64,000 nucleotides of DNA from Pseudomonas azerbaijanoccidentalis (GCF_019145495.1 NZ_JAHSTU010000001.1:992001-1056000), one strand, 5' to 3'. Counted from the stretch's first letter, positions 34,663 to 43,060 are shown. Translations and numbers: made by a program. Notes: generated from the letters alone by a model not told the origin.

Positions 34663-34747
34663 TGTAGGAGCTGCCGCAGGCTGCGATCTTTTGACTTTAT
34701 TCTTCAAAATCAAGATCAAAGATCGCAGCCTTCGGCAGCTCCTACAG
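34663..34747. repeat. Long REP palindrome, copy e
   Basis: About 85 bases right after the binding-protein gene, upstream of its terminator. Arms TGTAGGAGCTGCCGCAGGC and complement; the two sides differ slightly. Confidence 0.88.
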
Positions 34748-34828
34748 GAGAACTTAAAAATTTTTCATTCATGCAGCGCCTTACCACCGCTGCATCACTC
34801 ACCTGGCTCCTCGGTTAAGGTGAAGTTT

Positions 34829-34850
34829 GGCGCCCTCGGGCGCCTTTTTT
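34829..34850 (+). terminator. Rho-independent terminator after polyamine importer
   Basis: Stem GGCGCC/GGCGCC with loop CTCG and a run of six T. It ends the ABC operon. Confidence 0.9.
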
Positions 34851-34858
34851 GTTGGTGC

Positions 34859-35398
34859 TTACTCACCGCCCAGCGGCCAATCGGCCAGCGCCCGATAGCG
34901 GCCCTTGTGCGATTCGAACAGGATGAAACGATCGGCGCGCAGGAAGAATTCCGGCGGCGTGGCGGATTCCGGGACCGGCGCGTGATAGTCCCGGGCCAGG
35001 GTCAGGTGTGGGCGAAATTCCCGCGGTGCATCCTCCAGCGCAAACGGCAGCACGGCCTGTTCCAGGTCATACACCAACCGCAACAACGCCGGCGGTGCCT
35101 GTTCCGGCGCCAACACCAAGGCCCCTGCCCTGCGCCACACATCCAGCCGATCCAGCACCACGGTCAACCGCTCGCCCGACGTGCGCACAGACCCAGCCGC
35201 ATCACAGATATCAGCAATCTGCGCTATGGCGACCGAGCCCAGGAACTTCAGGGTCAGATGAAAATTCTCCGCCGGCACCGGGCGTCCGCTCCTCAGCTGC
35301 AAAGCGCTGCGCCATTGGGCAATGGCCTTGCGTTGCGCCGGTGCGCAGTCCAGGGCAAAGAACAGCCGTTTGAACGGTTCACGGGATTCGTCAGTCAT
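34859..35398 (-). CDS. thpR: RNA 2',3'-cyclic phosphodiesterase ThpR
   Basis: A 179-residue 2H phosphoesterase with the two catalytic HxTx motifs 'FHLTLKFLG' (about residues 46-54) and 'RPHLTLARDY' (about 129-138). It hydrolyses 2',3'-cyclic phosphates of RNA or related nucleotides. 'RLFFALDCAP' is the family N-terminus. It converges with the polyamine importer and is divergent from the small gene at 35509. Confidence 0.92.
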   Translation of the reverse strand: MTDESREPFKRLFFALDCAPAQRKAIAQWRSALQLRSGRPVPAENFHLTLKFLGSVAIAQIADICDAAGSVRTSGERLTVVLDRLDVWRRAGALVLAPEQAPPALLRLVYDLEQAVLPFALEDAPREFRPHLTLARDYHAPVPESATPPEFFLRADRFILFESHKGRYRALADWPLGGE

Positions 35399-35508
35399 GC
35401 CGTCGCTCTCTTACGGGAATCGTTTGAGTGTACAACCGGCACGCCCGTTTCTGGCGCCTGGCGACAGGCACGTTATAGTTCAAGCAAGCGAATCAACCGG
35501 AGGCTGCC

Positions 35509-35703
35509 ATGCGACAGATCCTCAGCAAAGAACCCTGGTGGGCCATGCCACCCAAGCCCGGGCAGGACGAATTCGAGCTGGAATGGGGCTGGCTGGTGCA
35601 TTACAGCGAGGGCGAACCGCGTTTCGAGTTCATCCGCGAGCGGCCGACGGACAACGAAATCCGCAATCGCAAGAGTTGCAGGATCACCCCGGCGGCGGAA
35701 TGA
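35509..35703 (+). CDS. Small conserved protein, unknown function
   Basis: A 64-residue, acidic/aromatic protein starting 'MRQILSKEPWWAMPPKPGQDEFELEWGW'. It has its own GGAGG-type site before the ATG. No family is recognised. It is probably a short cytoplasmic Pseudomonas protein. Confidence 0.6.
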   Translation: MRQILSKEPWWAMPPKPGQDEFELEWGWLVHYSEGEPRFEFIRERPTDNEIRNRKSCRITPAAE

Positions 35704-35718
35704 TCCTGCACTTTCGAT

Positions 35719-36072
35719 TCAGGCTTTCACGATCATTTCAAAACCGCCGAAAATCATCCTTTGACCATCGAACGGCATTGGGTTGACGTCTGGCTGGACC
35801 CTCGGATCGGTCATCAGCTTCGCCATCCCGGCATCGCGGGTAGGCTTGTCCGGCCAGACAATCCAGGAAAACACCACGGTTTCGTCCTCTTTGAGTTTCA
35901 CCGCCATGGGCAGCGAGGTCACCTTGCCGTCGGGGACATCGTCGCCCCAGCACTCGGCGAGGCTGAGCGCGCCATTCTCGATGAAAATGGCAGCGGCGAT
36001 CTCGGCGTGCTTCTTGAATTTTTCGCGGTTGGCGGTGGGTACAGCGGCAACAAAGCCATCGACATAAGACAT
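35719..36072 (-). CDS. DUF1428 family protein
   Basis: A 117-residue protein of the DUF1428 family with an alpha/beta ferredoxin-like fold. 'MSYVDGFVAAVPTANREKFKKHAE' opens the domain and 'FSWIVWPDKPTRDAGMAKLMTDPRV' is the typical centre. Function unknown. AAGGAGA lies 6-7 bases before the ATG at 36072. It ends 15 bases from the convergent small gene. Confidence 0.9.
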   Translation of the reverse strand: MSYVDGFVAAVPTANREKFKKHAEIAAAIFIENGALSLAECWGDDVPDGKVTSLPMAVKLKEDETVVFSWIVWPDKPTRDAGMAKLMTDPRVQPDVNPMPFDGQRMIFGGFEMIVKA

Positions 36073-36088
36073 GAGTCTTCTCCTTGTT

Positions 36089-37153
36089 TCATGGGTTGAT
36101 CTGCTGGTTAGTCGATTCGGTCGGGCTCCAATCGACAGCGCCTCCGCTGACGCCGACCGGCGGTTGCGCACTCTGCGCCAAACTCCCCTCGATCTGCCCC
36201 GCCATGTACAAGGTGCCCGCCATTACGCCGCTGGTCGGGTTCTGCACGAGTTTGGTCCAGGCCTTGTCGAACGTGTTACCCAGGCTACTGCGGATCAGCG
36301 CTTCGCTGTCCGGGCGGTCAGCGGCCTGAATCAGGGCACGAATGCCCGCCACGCCCACGGTAATCAATCCCCCAGCAAGTTTGCCCGCCGCTGCCGCCAC
36401 GGCACTCGCCGCCCCACGCGGAGCCATTTCGGCTTCCATGCGCTGGCTCGCACGCCTGGCCACCGGTGCCATGGCGGTGTCGGTCGAGTCGACCCCTTTT
36501 TCGCCACCGGCCTTGTGCACTTTATCGACCAATGCCGCGTAGGCGGGCAATGAATTCAGCGGCTCTGCGTGGACGATCGTGTACAGCGAAGCATTTCGCG
36601 CCGACGGAGGGCCAAGGGCAATCGCCGGGATTTTCTGGATTCGGCCGTTAAGTTGCGCGATGGGTACACCGTGGCGTTGGGAAATTTTCTGCAGTGCCTC
36701 CTTCAGAATGTCCACATAGAAGGCCGATGCCAGGCTGAGAATTGCGTCGGGATCGATCTCAACCGCTACCGGTGCCAGGACCCTTTCCTGGTATTGCTCC
36801 AGCAGATAGGCGGCCAGGCGTTTTTCCGACGTGTCCTGCTCGCCCTTGGCACTGATGGTGTACCAACTGACCTTCATCGACAGCCATTCCTGGGTCCAAT
36901 AGCTGCTGAACCACGGGATGAAATTTTCTTCAGTCAACTGATAGACCCGCGTACGCCAATAATCCATGGCGCCACGGGCGTAGATTTTGGTTTGTTCGGT
37001 GGCCGACTGCGACGCGCTGACAATTTCCTGATCGACTTGTTGCCAGGTACTGGGTGAAACCATGACCTGCGGCACTTCCACCGGCGCACGCGGGGCCGTG
37101 GCGCATCCCGCCAGCATCAGCAGCACGACGACGATCAGCGAACGCCGGTTCAA
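36089..37153 (-). CDS. Lipoprotein of unknown function
   Basis: A 354-residue protein with a lipoprotein signal peptide and lipobox LAGC (Cys17). The mature part is helical and alanine-rich, with a Gly/Ala-rich hydrophobic stretch (about residues 250-285, 'AAAGKLAGGLITVGVAGIRALI') that may be a membrane-associated helix. No known domain is recognised. It lies 16 bases upstream of the DUF1428 gene on the same strand. Confidence 0.75.
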   Translation of the reverse strand: MNRRSLIVVVLLMLAGCATAPRAPVEVPQVMVSPSTWQQVDQEIVSASQSATEQTKIYARGAMDYWRTRVYQLTEENFIPWFSSYWTQEWLSMKVSWYTISAKGEQDTSEKRLAAYLLEQYQERVLAPVAVEIDPDAILSLASAFYVDILKEALQKISQRHGVPIAQLNGRIQKIPAIALGPPSARNASLYTIVHAEPLNSLPAYAALVDKVHKAGGEKGVDSTDTAMAPVARRASQRMEAEMAPRGAASAVAAAAGKLAGGLITVGVAGIRALIQAADRPDSEALIRSSLGNTFDKAWTKLVQNPTSGVMAGTLYMAGQIEGSLAQSAQPPVGVSGGAVDWSPTESTNQQINP

Positions 37154-37269
37154 GATCGCGGTTCCCTAAAGTCTGCGCCGAACCAGATGCCCGGCGCGCA
37201 GAAGCCCCTGTTTTGAGTATAGGTGGCAGTCTCTACCGACCCAGCGTTGATGTTGCCGCTGATGCCGCC

Positions 37270-37340
37270 ATCGCGGGCAAGCCCGCTCCCACAGTTTATT
37301 GGCCAACCCGGTCCATTGTGGGAGCTGGCTTGCCAGCGAT
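37270..37340. repeat. REP doublet, opposite configuration
   Basis: Two 24-base REP units (37270-37293 and 37317-37340) of the GGGCTTGCCCG family. They are arranged in the reverse order to the doublet at 13749, with the GTGGGAG ends facing each other. The second unit has the variant GGCTTGCCAGC core. Confidence 0.85.
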
Positions 37341-37479
37341 GAGGCCCGTGAAAACACCCAAAAAACCGACCATCACTGCCATCGATATTCACCATCGCCA
37401 CGAATGCCTTCCGCCCCGCAACCGTCAGCGTAGGATCACTTTCAACCCAACACGAAACCCTGTAGCGGAGGGTCGAACC

Positions 37480-37572
37480 ATGCTGATTCATCTCCTGACC
37501 TGTCTGGCCCTGACGGCCTTCACCTTGAGCGTTTTTGCCTGGTTCCTTCTCTCCGAGGAGCGCACGTCATGA
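37480..37572 (+). CDS. Small single-helix membrane peptide
   Basis: A 30-residue frame, too short for normal gene calls, with one hydrophobic helix (residues 3-24, 'IHLLTCLALTAFTLSVFAWF'). GGAGGG precedes the ATG by about 7 bases and the stop overlaps the next gene by ATGA. That coupling is the main reason to think it is real. Confidence 0.55.
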   Translation: MLIHLLTCLALTAFTLSVFAWFLLSEERTS

Positions 37573-37829
37573 TCAACGAAGTCACCCTGGCCGTGAGCTT
37601 CCCGGTGTTCGGCAACAACTACTACTCGCAGCAATATGAGTCTCGTAAGGTGTTGACCCTGGTGTTCGACGAAAAATTCGAAGCGCTGCTGATTCCTGCG
37701 GCCGGTAACCACTTCAACAATGAAGTGGTCGGCCTAAACGATCAGTTCCGCTTTCTCAACGATGTGCTGGCCGAGCATCTGCTGGCGACCGAAGTCGCCG
37801 CTGGCGCGCGTCGTAATCAATACTTTTAA
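37569..37829 (+). CDS. Small conserved protein, unknown function
   Basis: An 86-residue cytoplasmic-looking protein, beginning 'MINEVTLAVSFPVFGNNYYSQQ', with alternating strands and an amphipathic helix near 'DQFRFLNDVLAEHLLATEVAAG'. No family is recognised. It is translationally coupled to the 30-residue peptide upstream and converges with the exopolysaccharide operon. Confidence 0.6.
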   Translation: MINEVTLAVSFPVFGNNYYSQQYESRKVLTLVFDEKFEALLIPAAGNHFNNEVVGLNDQFRFLNDVLAEHLLATEVAAGARRNQYF

Positions 37830-37876
37830 GCAAGGAAACCCGCCCCACGTGTCAGTGGAATTCGCTCAGTCATGAC

Positions 37877-38992
37877 TTATTCTCTCGCTTGCACGGCAGT
37901 GGCGGGCCGGTCCATGGCGATGAAATCGCCCAATTCATTGATGAGTTCACGGCCGTCCGTGAGCATTTGTTGCCAGTCGGTGGGAAAGCGCACGTTCAAC
38001 GGCAGTTGATCAATTCTCCAGCGTGGCGACAGCGGCCGGTCAAACCGCGCGGCCACTTGCAAGCCCATTTCGCTAGCAGCGAAAGGCCCGCGCAACACCG
38101 TTGGCGTACGGCCGGCGCTGTCCACGGCCTGGACGACGTGGGCCGTCAGCCACTCGCCATCGGGCATGCGCACGCGCAATGGCTGGCCAATGGCGGCGTA
38201 ACTGATGTTCAGTGGTTCCAGGTAAATCCACAGCAGCGGATCTTCCAGTTGCTCGATGCGCATCAACAGGGTGCCGGCGCCGACGTTTTCACCGGGGTTG
38301 ACCAACACTTCTGCCACTCGTCCGCTTTGCGCGGCAGTCACCGGCAGCGCAGCCAGGCGGGTCTGTAACCATTTTTGCTCGGCAATGCGCTGTGCCTTCT
38401 CACGTTCATCGCCCACCGGCAACTGATTGGCCTGTTGTTCGCGGCGTTCAAACGCCAGCAAATCGGCCCTGAAACTGTCGAGTTCAGACTGCGCGGCCAA
38501 CACTTCACCCCGGGAAACCGCGCCGCGTATCACCAGATCTTCCAGTACCTGCACGCGATCCTCCGCCCGGGCGATTCGGGTCCTGAGCAATTGACGTTCG
38601 CGGCCTCCCAGCTTGGTATTGCTCAAGCGCGTCTCGTCCGGTGGGATCGCCGCGAGCTGCGCCAGCCGGGCACGCCATTCGGGGTTGTCGAGGTTGGCCA
38701 GCGGCTGGTCGATCCGCACCTGCTCGCCAGCCTTGACGAACAATTGCTCGACCCGCCCGGCATCCCGCGCTCGCACTTCAAGAATCGGCAGACGCAGTTG
38801 CGCCGGTGCATCGATTATCAACATGCCGTAAACCAGCTTGCCGCCCAGCCAGATCAAGGGGCTCGCCACCAACAACAGGATCAGGTACCAGCGCACCCGG
38901 AACGCCATGCGTTTGCCCGGCGCATAGAGCACAGTCAAACCTTGTTCCTGAGTCGGATTCAGTTCTTTGCGACTATCGAAACGTATCTTCAT
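37877..38992 (-). CDS. HlyD-like membrane adaptor of polysaccharide operon
   Basis: A 371-residue protein with one N-terminal membrane helix (about residues 35-58) and a periplasmic HlyD/Alg44-type adaptor. Two lipoyl-like halves ('RDAGRVEQLFVKAGEQVRIDQPLANLDNPEW' and 'AQSGRVAEVLVNPGENVGAGTLLMRIE') flank a coiled-coil hairpin (about 130-215), and a beta-barrel follows. The short cytoplasmic tail has no PilZ domain, unlike Alg44. It is the last gene of the four-gene operon and would link the glycosyltransferase to export. Confidence 0.8.
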   Translation of the reverse strand: MKIRFDSRKELNPTQEQGLTVLYAPGKRMAFRVRWYLILLLVASPLIWLGGKLVYGMLIIDAPAQLRLPILEVRARDAGRVEQLFVKAGEQVRIDQPLANLDNPEWRARLAQLAAIPPDETRLSNTKLGGRERQLLRTRIARAEDRVQVLEDLVIRGAVSRGEVLAAQSELDSFRADLLAFERREQQANQLPVGDEREKAQRIAEQKWLQTRLAALPVTAAQSGRVAEVLVNPGENVGAGTLLMRIEQLEDPLLWIYLEPLNISYAAIGQPLRVRMPDGEWLTAHVVQAVDSAGRTPTVLRGPFAASEMGLQVAARFDRPLSPRWRIDQLPLNVRFPTDWQQMLTDGRELINELGDFIAMDRPATAVQARE

Positions 38993-38998
38993 GACGAA

Positions 38999-39823
38999 TC
39001 ACCGCTTTGGAAAGTCTCGCCAGGCTTGCCAGTCGATGCCGGCAATCCCTTGGGGTTGCAGTTGTTCACGCCAGGCGCTGCTCTGGCGTTGCAACTGTTC
39101 GGTTGACGCGCCGGACCAGCTTTCCGTGGCATCCAATTGCGGCTCCGTGCTTTGCGCGAGGCGAAATTGCAGATCGGGCCAGCGTTTGGCGATCTGCTCT
39201 GCTCTTTGGGCACTGTTTTTCGGGTTGCGGGTATAAATCATCAGGCTGACCTGGCGCACGCCCGCCTCGGGAAGGCCGCACGGCACACAGGTCTGGCCGG
39301 GTTTTGCATCGACAAACCAGCGTGGATGGCTGGAAATCTCGACAGGCCACGGGCTTTCCCGAGAAGCCAGGCGCAGAGTGTCGAGCCAGTCCTTCAACCG
39401 TTGATCGGGTACCGGTACGCCGAGTTGCTCGACCTCCAGGTCCAGGTGCAGGCTGACGAAGGGAAGGCCTTTGAGTTTGCCCAGTAAATCGCTGAGCTGG
39501 TCGCGCCCCTCCGGCTTGATCCACTCCGGATCGCCGAGCAGCAGGCTGACCTGCACCCCTTCGCCGCTCGCCTGCTCCAGTAATTGCTCCAGCCGTTGGC
39601 GCGTGGTGCCAAGGTCTTTGATCTGGGCGGCCTTGAGGCCCAGGTAGATCTTGTCCATCCCCGCTTTGCGCAGGGCGGCAAGCTCAGCCGCCCGATGCCC
39701 GGGATCGAGCAGCGCTTCACTGTCCCAGACGTAACTCGCCTGGGACCAGTTGCTCGGCGGCTTTGCCTGCAGCGTCATGGGCTGAGCTGCCAGTAGTGCC
39801 AAGGCCAGCAATATCGATCGCAT
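38999..39823 (-). CDS. Secreted TIM-barrel-like protein (possible glycosidase)
   Basis: A 274-residue protein with a signal peptide (residues 1-20, cleavage after 'MTLQA'). The mature part shows repeated beta/alpha units, such as 'YVWDSEALL', 'KIYLGLKAAQI', 'VQVSLLLGD', 'FVSLHLDLEVEQLG', 'WPVEISSHPRWF' and 'VSLMIYTRN', consistent with a TIM barrel. The acidic residues in 'LHLDLEVEQ' sit at the end of a strand, where glycosidases hold catalytic residues. It has two cysteines close together (TCVPC). It starts one base before the end of the glycosyltransferase gene. A role in trimming or binding the polymer is inferred. Confidence 0.6.
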   Translation of the reverse strand: MRSILLALALLAAQPMTLQAKPPSNWSQASYVWDSEALLDPGHRAAELAALRKAGMDKIYLGLKAAQIKDLGTTRQRLEQLLEQASGEGVQVSLLLGDPEWIKPEGRDQLSDLLGKLKGLPFVSLHLDLEVEQLGVPVPDQRLKDWLDTLRLASRESPWPVEISSHPRWFVDAKPGQTCVPCGLPEAGVRQVSLMIYTRNPKNSAQRAEQIAKRWPDLQFRLAQSTEPQLDATESWSGASTEQLQRQSSAWREQLQPQGIAGIDWQAWRDFPKR

Positions 39824-39824
39824 G

Positions 39825-41153
39825 TCAAAACCTCGTGGCGCGTTTAAGCACCCACCACGGCGCCATCGAACTCTCTTCATGCCCGCGACGAAATATCTCA
39901 TTGAGCATCGCCACCGCGCTCCAGCACCGCAGGATGAGCATGAACAGCGGGAAAACCGGCACCAGCAGCCCCAGTACCGCGTCCTTCCGCGGCCGGTCCG
40001 AGACCATCACCAACATGGCGAAAAACAGCACCGCGGTGATCAGCAGGTACAGCAGGTAAACCAGCACGAACAGAAACAGCAGCGTCTTGCCCGGCAGCAC
40101 GAACAACGCCGTCAAGGTGTAGCTGAAGATCAGGAACGGCAGCACCAGCTGAAAAAAGAAGCCGGTCAGGAGGATCATCACGAAGGTACGCCAACCCAAC
40201 AATTTAGGGTCGATGTTGCGGTTGTGCTTTCTGATGTAGAGAAAAAACAGATCGCCATCCCAGCGCAGGCGCTGCATGAGGAAATCGCGCAGCGTCTTTG
40301 GTGCGTCGGTGTGGCCGATTGCTTCTGGCTCGAAAGGTATTCGCAGGTCATGGCGCTTGAAGTAGCTTTTGATCCGCAGCGTCAGGTCCAGGTCCTCGGC
40401 GGTATGGGTATTCCAGCCACCGATTTTCACCAGGAAACTGCGGCGAAATGCGCCAAAGGCACCCGAGACGTTGTTGACCAGGTTCCATTCCGACAGGCCG
40501 ATTTTCGACATGTGGATCGACAGCAGATATTCCAGCGCCTGCATTGCCGTGACCCAGGACGCCCAGACGTTGCGCACCCGCAGGCTACCGGCCACCGCCG
40601 GCACCGATGGGTCTTCGAAATGGCGCACGATGGAGCTGACCATGTTGTTGTCGAAGGACGTATCGCCATCGAGCGCCATCACGATTTCACCGCTGGCAAG
40701 CGACAACCCGGCGTTCAACGACGACACGCGCCCGCCCCGCTGCCATTTGGCGATCGGGCGCAAATGGCGCCTGGGATACAGCTGCGGGTCGACGATGAAA
40801 CCGCGTACGGCGCTAAGCGTCGGTTGATTGACCGTGGCGCCGTCGACCACCGGAATCATCTCGATGTGGCCAGGGTACGTCTGCTCGCACAGACTCAGCA
40901 GCGTGGTCTGCACGTCCATGCCTTCGCTGTAGCAGGTGATGATGCAAGAAACCCGGGGGCAATAGACACTGGTCTTTGGTACGCGGGTGCGTCGCCGGGT
41001 GAACCAGCGCAGTACCCCGAGCATCACCAGGACCATCAGCGGCAATTCGAAAATCAGGAACAGCGGAAACAGCATGTAGAACAATCGGCTCAATCCGTCC
41101 GTTCCCATGAACGCACTGATCAAGCTGTACAGTTGCTCCATGAACGGGCTCAT
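39825..41153 (-). CDS. Processive GT2 glycosyltransferase (polysaccharide synthase)
   Basis: A 442-residue membrane glycosyltransferase. An N-terminal helix pair (about residues 20-48) leads into a GT-A domain with the processive-synthase signature: Asp104 (VVD), DGD at 162-164, the TAED acid (251-254) and QRLRW (294-298). Four or more C-terminal helices follow. These are the motifs of cellulose, hyaluronan, PNAG and mannuronan synthases. The sugar cannot be deduced. The ATG overlaps the stop of the upstream regulator-like gene. It is the core enzyme of the operon. Confidence 0.9.
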   Translation of the reverse strand: MSPFMEQLYSLISAFMGTDGLSRLFYMLFPLFLIFELPLMVLVMLGVLRWFTRRRTRVPKTSVYCPRVSCIITCYSEGMDVQTTLLSLCEQTYPGHIEMIPVVDGATVNQPTLSAVRGFIVDPQLYPRRHLRPIAKWQRGGRVSSLNAGLSLASGEIVMALDGDTSFDNNMVSSIVRHFEDPSVPAVAGSLRVRNVWASWVTAMQALEYLLSIHMSKIGLSEWNLVNNVSGAFGAFRRSFLVKIGGWNTHTAEDLDLTLRIKSYFKRHDLRIPFEPEAIGHTDAPKTLRDFLMQRLRWDGDLFFLYIRKHNRNIDPKLLGWRTFVMILLTGFFFQLVLPFLIFSYTLTALFVLPGKTLLFLFVLVYLLYLLITAVLFFAMLVMVSDRPRKDAVLGLLVPVFPLFMLILRCWSAVAMLNEIFRRGHEESSMAPWWVLKRATRF

Positions 41154-42547
41154 GGCGCGTCCCCCAGTTCGCCGGCCAGACGCGCCACCAACAGTTCAGC
41201 GTCTTCCTGGTCGATCAGGTCCTTGGGGGCGGTGATGCTGACGACCCGCAGGGAAACGTCGCTGATCTCCGGCGCTGAAAACAGCTCGGCGACCCGACCC
41301 AAGCGCTGCTTTACGCTCTCCAGACCCTTTTCGTCGGTGTGCGGCAACATGATCCAGAAGTACTCTTCAGTGCTGCGAGAGCAGCGGTCCGTTTCCCTGA
41401 CCGACTCTTGCAGCCGTTCGGCGACACTGTCGACGAAGGCGTGACCGCGCTGTTCGCCCAGACGGGTCAACGTGCCAGCCAAGTTGACGAAGCGCAGGCC
41501 GATCAGTGAAAAAGCCGGCAGCGAATAGCGTCGTACGATCTGGATCTGCCAGTTCAGCAGTTCAAAGAAATCCTTGCCGCCCAGCAGGTTGAGCCGCCCG
41601 AAGTGTCGCGCCGAACGCTCGCTGAACTCCTGTCGGCAGCGAAAGCGCCCGGCCTCGGCCAGGCGAAAATCCCTGACCTCGCGTACCCGCAGTTTGTCGG
41701 GCGAGTGCGACAGCCCGCAGTCCAGGCAACGCGCCTGCACTTCGGCATCGACAAAAAAGGCCTGGCAGGAGCGGCAGCGGTAGTTCTCCATCGGCCGGTC
41801 GTAATCACTGCCAATGTGGCGCAAGCGGTTCAGGCAGTTGGGACACAACAGCACCGCGTCCTTGAGAAATGATTCCTGAGGGCCGACATGACCGCAGGTG
41901 AAGCAATGCAATGACGGTTGCCGCGAGATGTCCAGGGCATGACATTCGGCACACACGTCAATGTAATTGAGCCGGCCCGAACCACAGTCCGAGCACAGCC
42001 GGACGCGGTCGACCAGTACGCCCTCCTCCAGCCAGTCCTGCTGCACCATCAGGCTGAGCCAGACAAACGAGTTGACCGGTTCGTTGTCCGCCAGGGCGTC
42101 CAGCAAGGGATAGCGATAATGCTGGGGCACTTCAGGGTCCCGCAGGGCATACACCTGAGCGTTATCACGCAGCCACAGCCAGGTCAGCACACGGCTCTCG
42201 AAACGCTCCTGACCCGACCCTTGTCGGAAGAGCCGGAAGCGTTCCTGCCAACTGGCCCACTGGGTTTTGATCTCGCTGGATTCAATCGGGTACGCGCCGT
42301 CACCCAATGCTTCGCACCAGCCATCCTGATCGCGGCAACAGTAGATAAGCGTGTAGCGGTAGGGTTCGATGGAGCGCAGCTTGCGAAGTACTTTGGCCGC
42401 ATAAGCGGCGGGCATGTCCAACAGGACGACATCAAATGCAACGGCAGCCAACAGACTGCCAAGATCGGTAAAGTGTTCGAGTTCTGGAATGTTCAAACCT
42501 GGAACTCTATTACCGAGTATCGCAATCCGCGGTTTTGGAGTAGGCAT
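41150..42547 (-). CDS. Receiver-like/zinc-ribbon/degenerate-GGDEF protein
   Basis: A 465-residue protein with three parts. Residues 1-75 form a receiver-like fold with Asp44 at the phospho-acceptor place. Residues 185-277 hold six CxxC pairs (185/188, 199/202, 215/218, 235/238, 258/261, 274/277), a zinc-ribbon array like the TackOD1 output domain. Residues about 335-460 form a GGDEF domain whose active site is changed to TEEYF (393-397) but whose upstream I-site RETD (384-387) is in exact register. Inactive GGDEF domains with an intact I-site act as c-di-GMP receptors (PelD, YdaK). It is first in the operon. Receptor function is inferred, and the domain names come from motif reading. Confidence 0.75.
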   Translation of the reverse strand: MPTPKPRIAILGNRVPGLNIPELEHFTDLGSLLAAVAFDVVLLDMPAAYAAKVLRKLRSIEPYRYTLIYCCRDQDGWCEALGDGAYPIESSEIKTQWASWQERFRLFRQGSGQERFESRVLTWLWLRDNAQVYALRDPEVPQHYRYPLLDALADNEPVNSFVWLSLMVQQDWLEEGVLVDRVRLCSDCGSGRLNYIDVCAECHALDISRQPSLHCFTCGHVGPQESFLKDAVLLCPNCLNRLRHIGSDYDRPMENYRCRSCQAFFVDAEVQARCLDCGLSHSPDKLRVREVRDFRLAEAGRFRCRQEFSERSARHFGRLNLLGGKDFFELLNWQIQIVRRYSLPAFSLIGLRFVNLAGTLTRLGEQRGHAFVDSVAERLQESVRETDRCSRSTEEYFWIMLPHTDEKGLESVKQRLGRVAELFSAPEISDVSLRVVSITAPKDLIDQEDAELLVARLAGELGDAP

Positions 42548-43060
42548 GACGCACGTCCTCTACAGAAAGACCAGTGCGGTTAATGGGAAGCCACCCACAC
42601 TAGCATTGCATCCGAAAAAGCGTGTGGTTATTTGTGAAGTTATTTTTTGACAGTGCGAATGACAATAGTTCGACGGGCCGTTCAAATTTCTCAAGCGCTT
42701 TTCAATACAAATAGATAGCAATACAACTAATAATTTACTATCGTATTATCAATAAGTTACATAACTAACGCTGCATCATATTAAAATATTATGAATACTG
42801 CCTATTGGCCAGCTACATTACCGTGCAGCGCTTAATCAGCATCTGCAATTCACTTTCATTTACAAAGGCAACTCATTCCACCCTAATCATTTTCACCAGC
42901 GGAACTTAACCAGCTCCTTATAACAAAATATTTAATTCATATTACCCACTTCAACGGAGTCGCCAGCATGCGTTACATGAATGAAACAGGAAGTGTTTCA
43001 ATACAAAGACACTAACTTCCCTCTCAGCAATCCTCTCCATTTGATTATCGTGGGACGCGT
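42548..43060. promoter_or_regulatory. AT-rich control region upstream of the polysaccharide operon
   Basis: About 513 bases, clearly richer in A and T (especially 42690-42950) than the rest of the window, between the operon start and the LysR gene. It may hold promoters and silencer (MvaT-type) or regulator sites. A 15-codon frame at 42968-43015 with a CGGAG site 8-9 bases before it is the only candidate gene. No known operator was recognised. Confidence 0.55.
42968..43015 (+). CDS. Possible 15-codon micro-ORF
   Basis: ATG 42968 with CGGAG 8-9 bases before it, ending at TAA 43013-43015. Composition is hydrophilic. No relatives are known to me, so it may be chance. Confidence 0.15.
   Translation: MRYMNETGSVSIQRH

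Noticed and set aside
39822..41444. Long plus-strand frame opposite the glycosyltransferase
   Set aside because: Gln/His/Arg-rich shadow; the opposite strand holds all conserved GT2 motifs.
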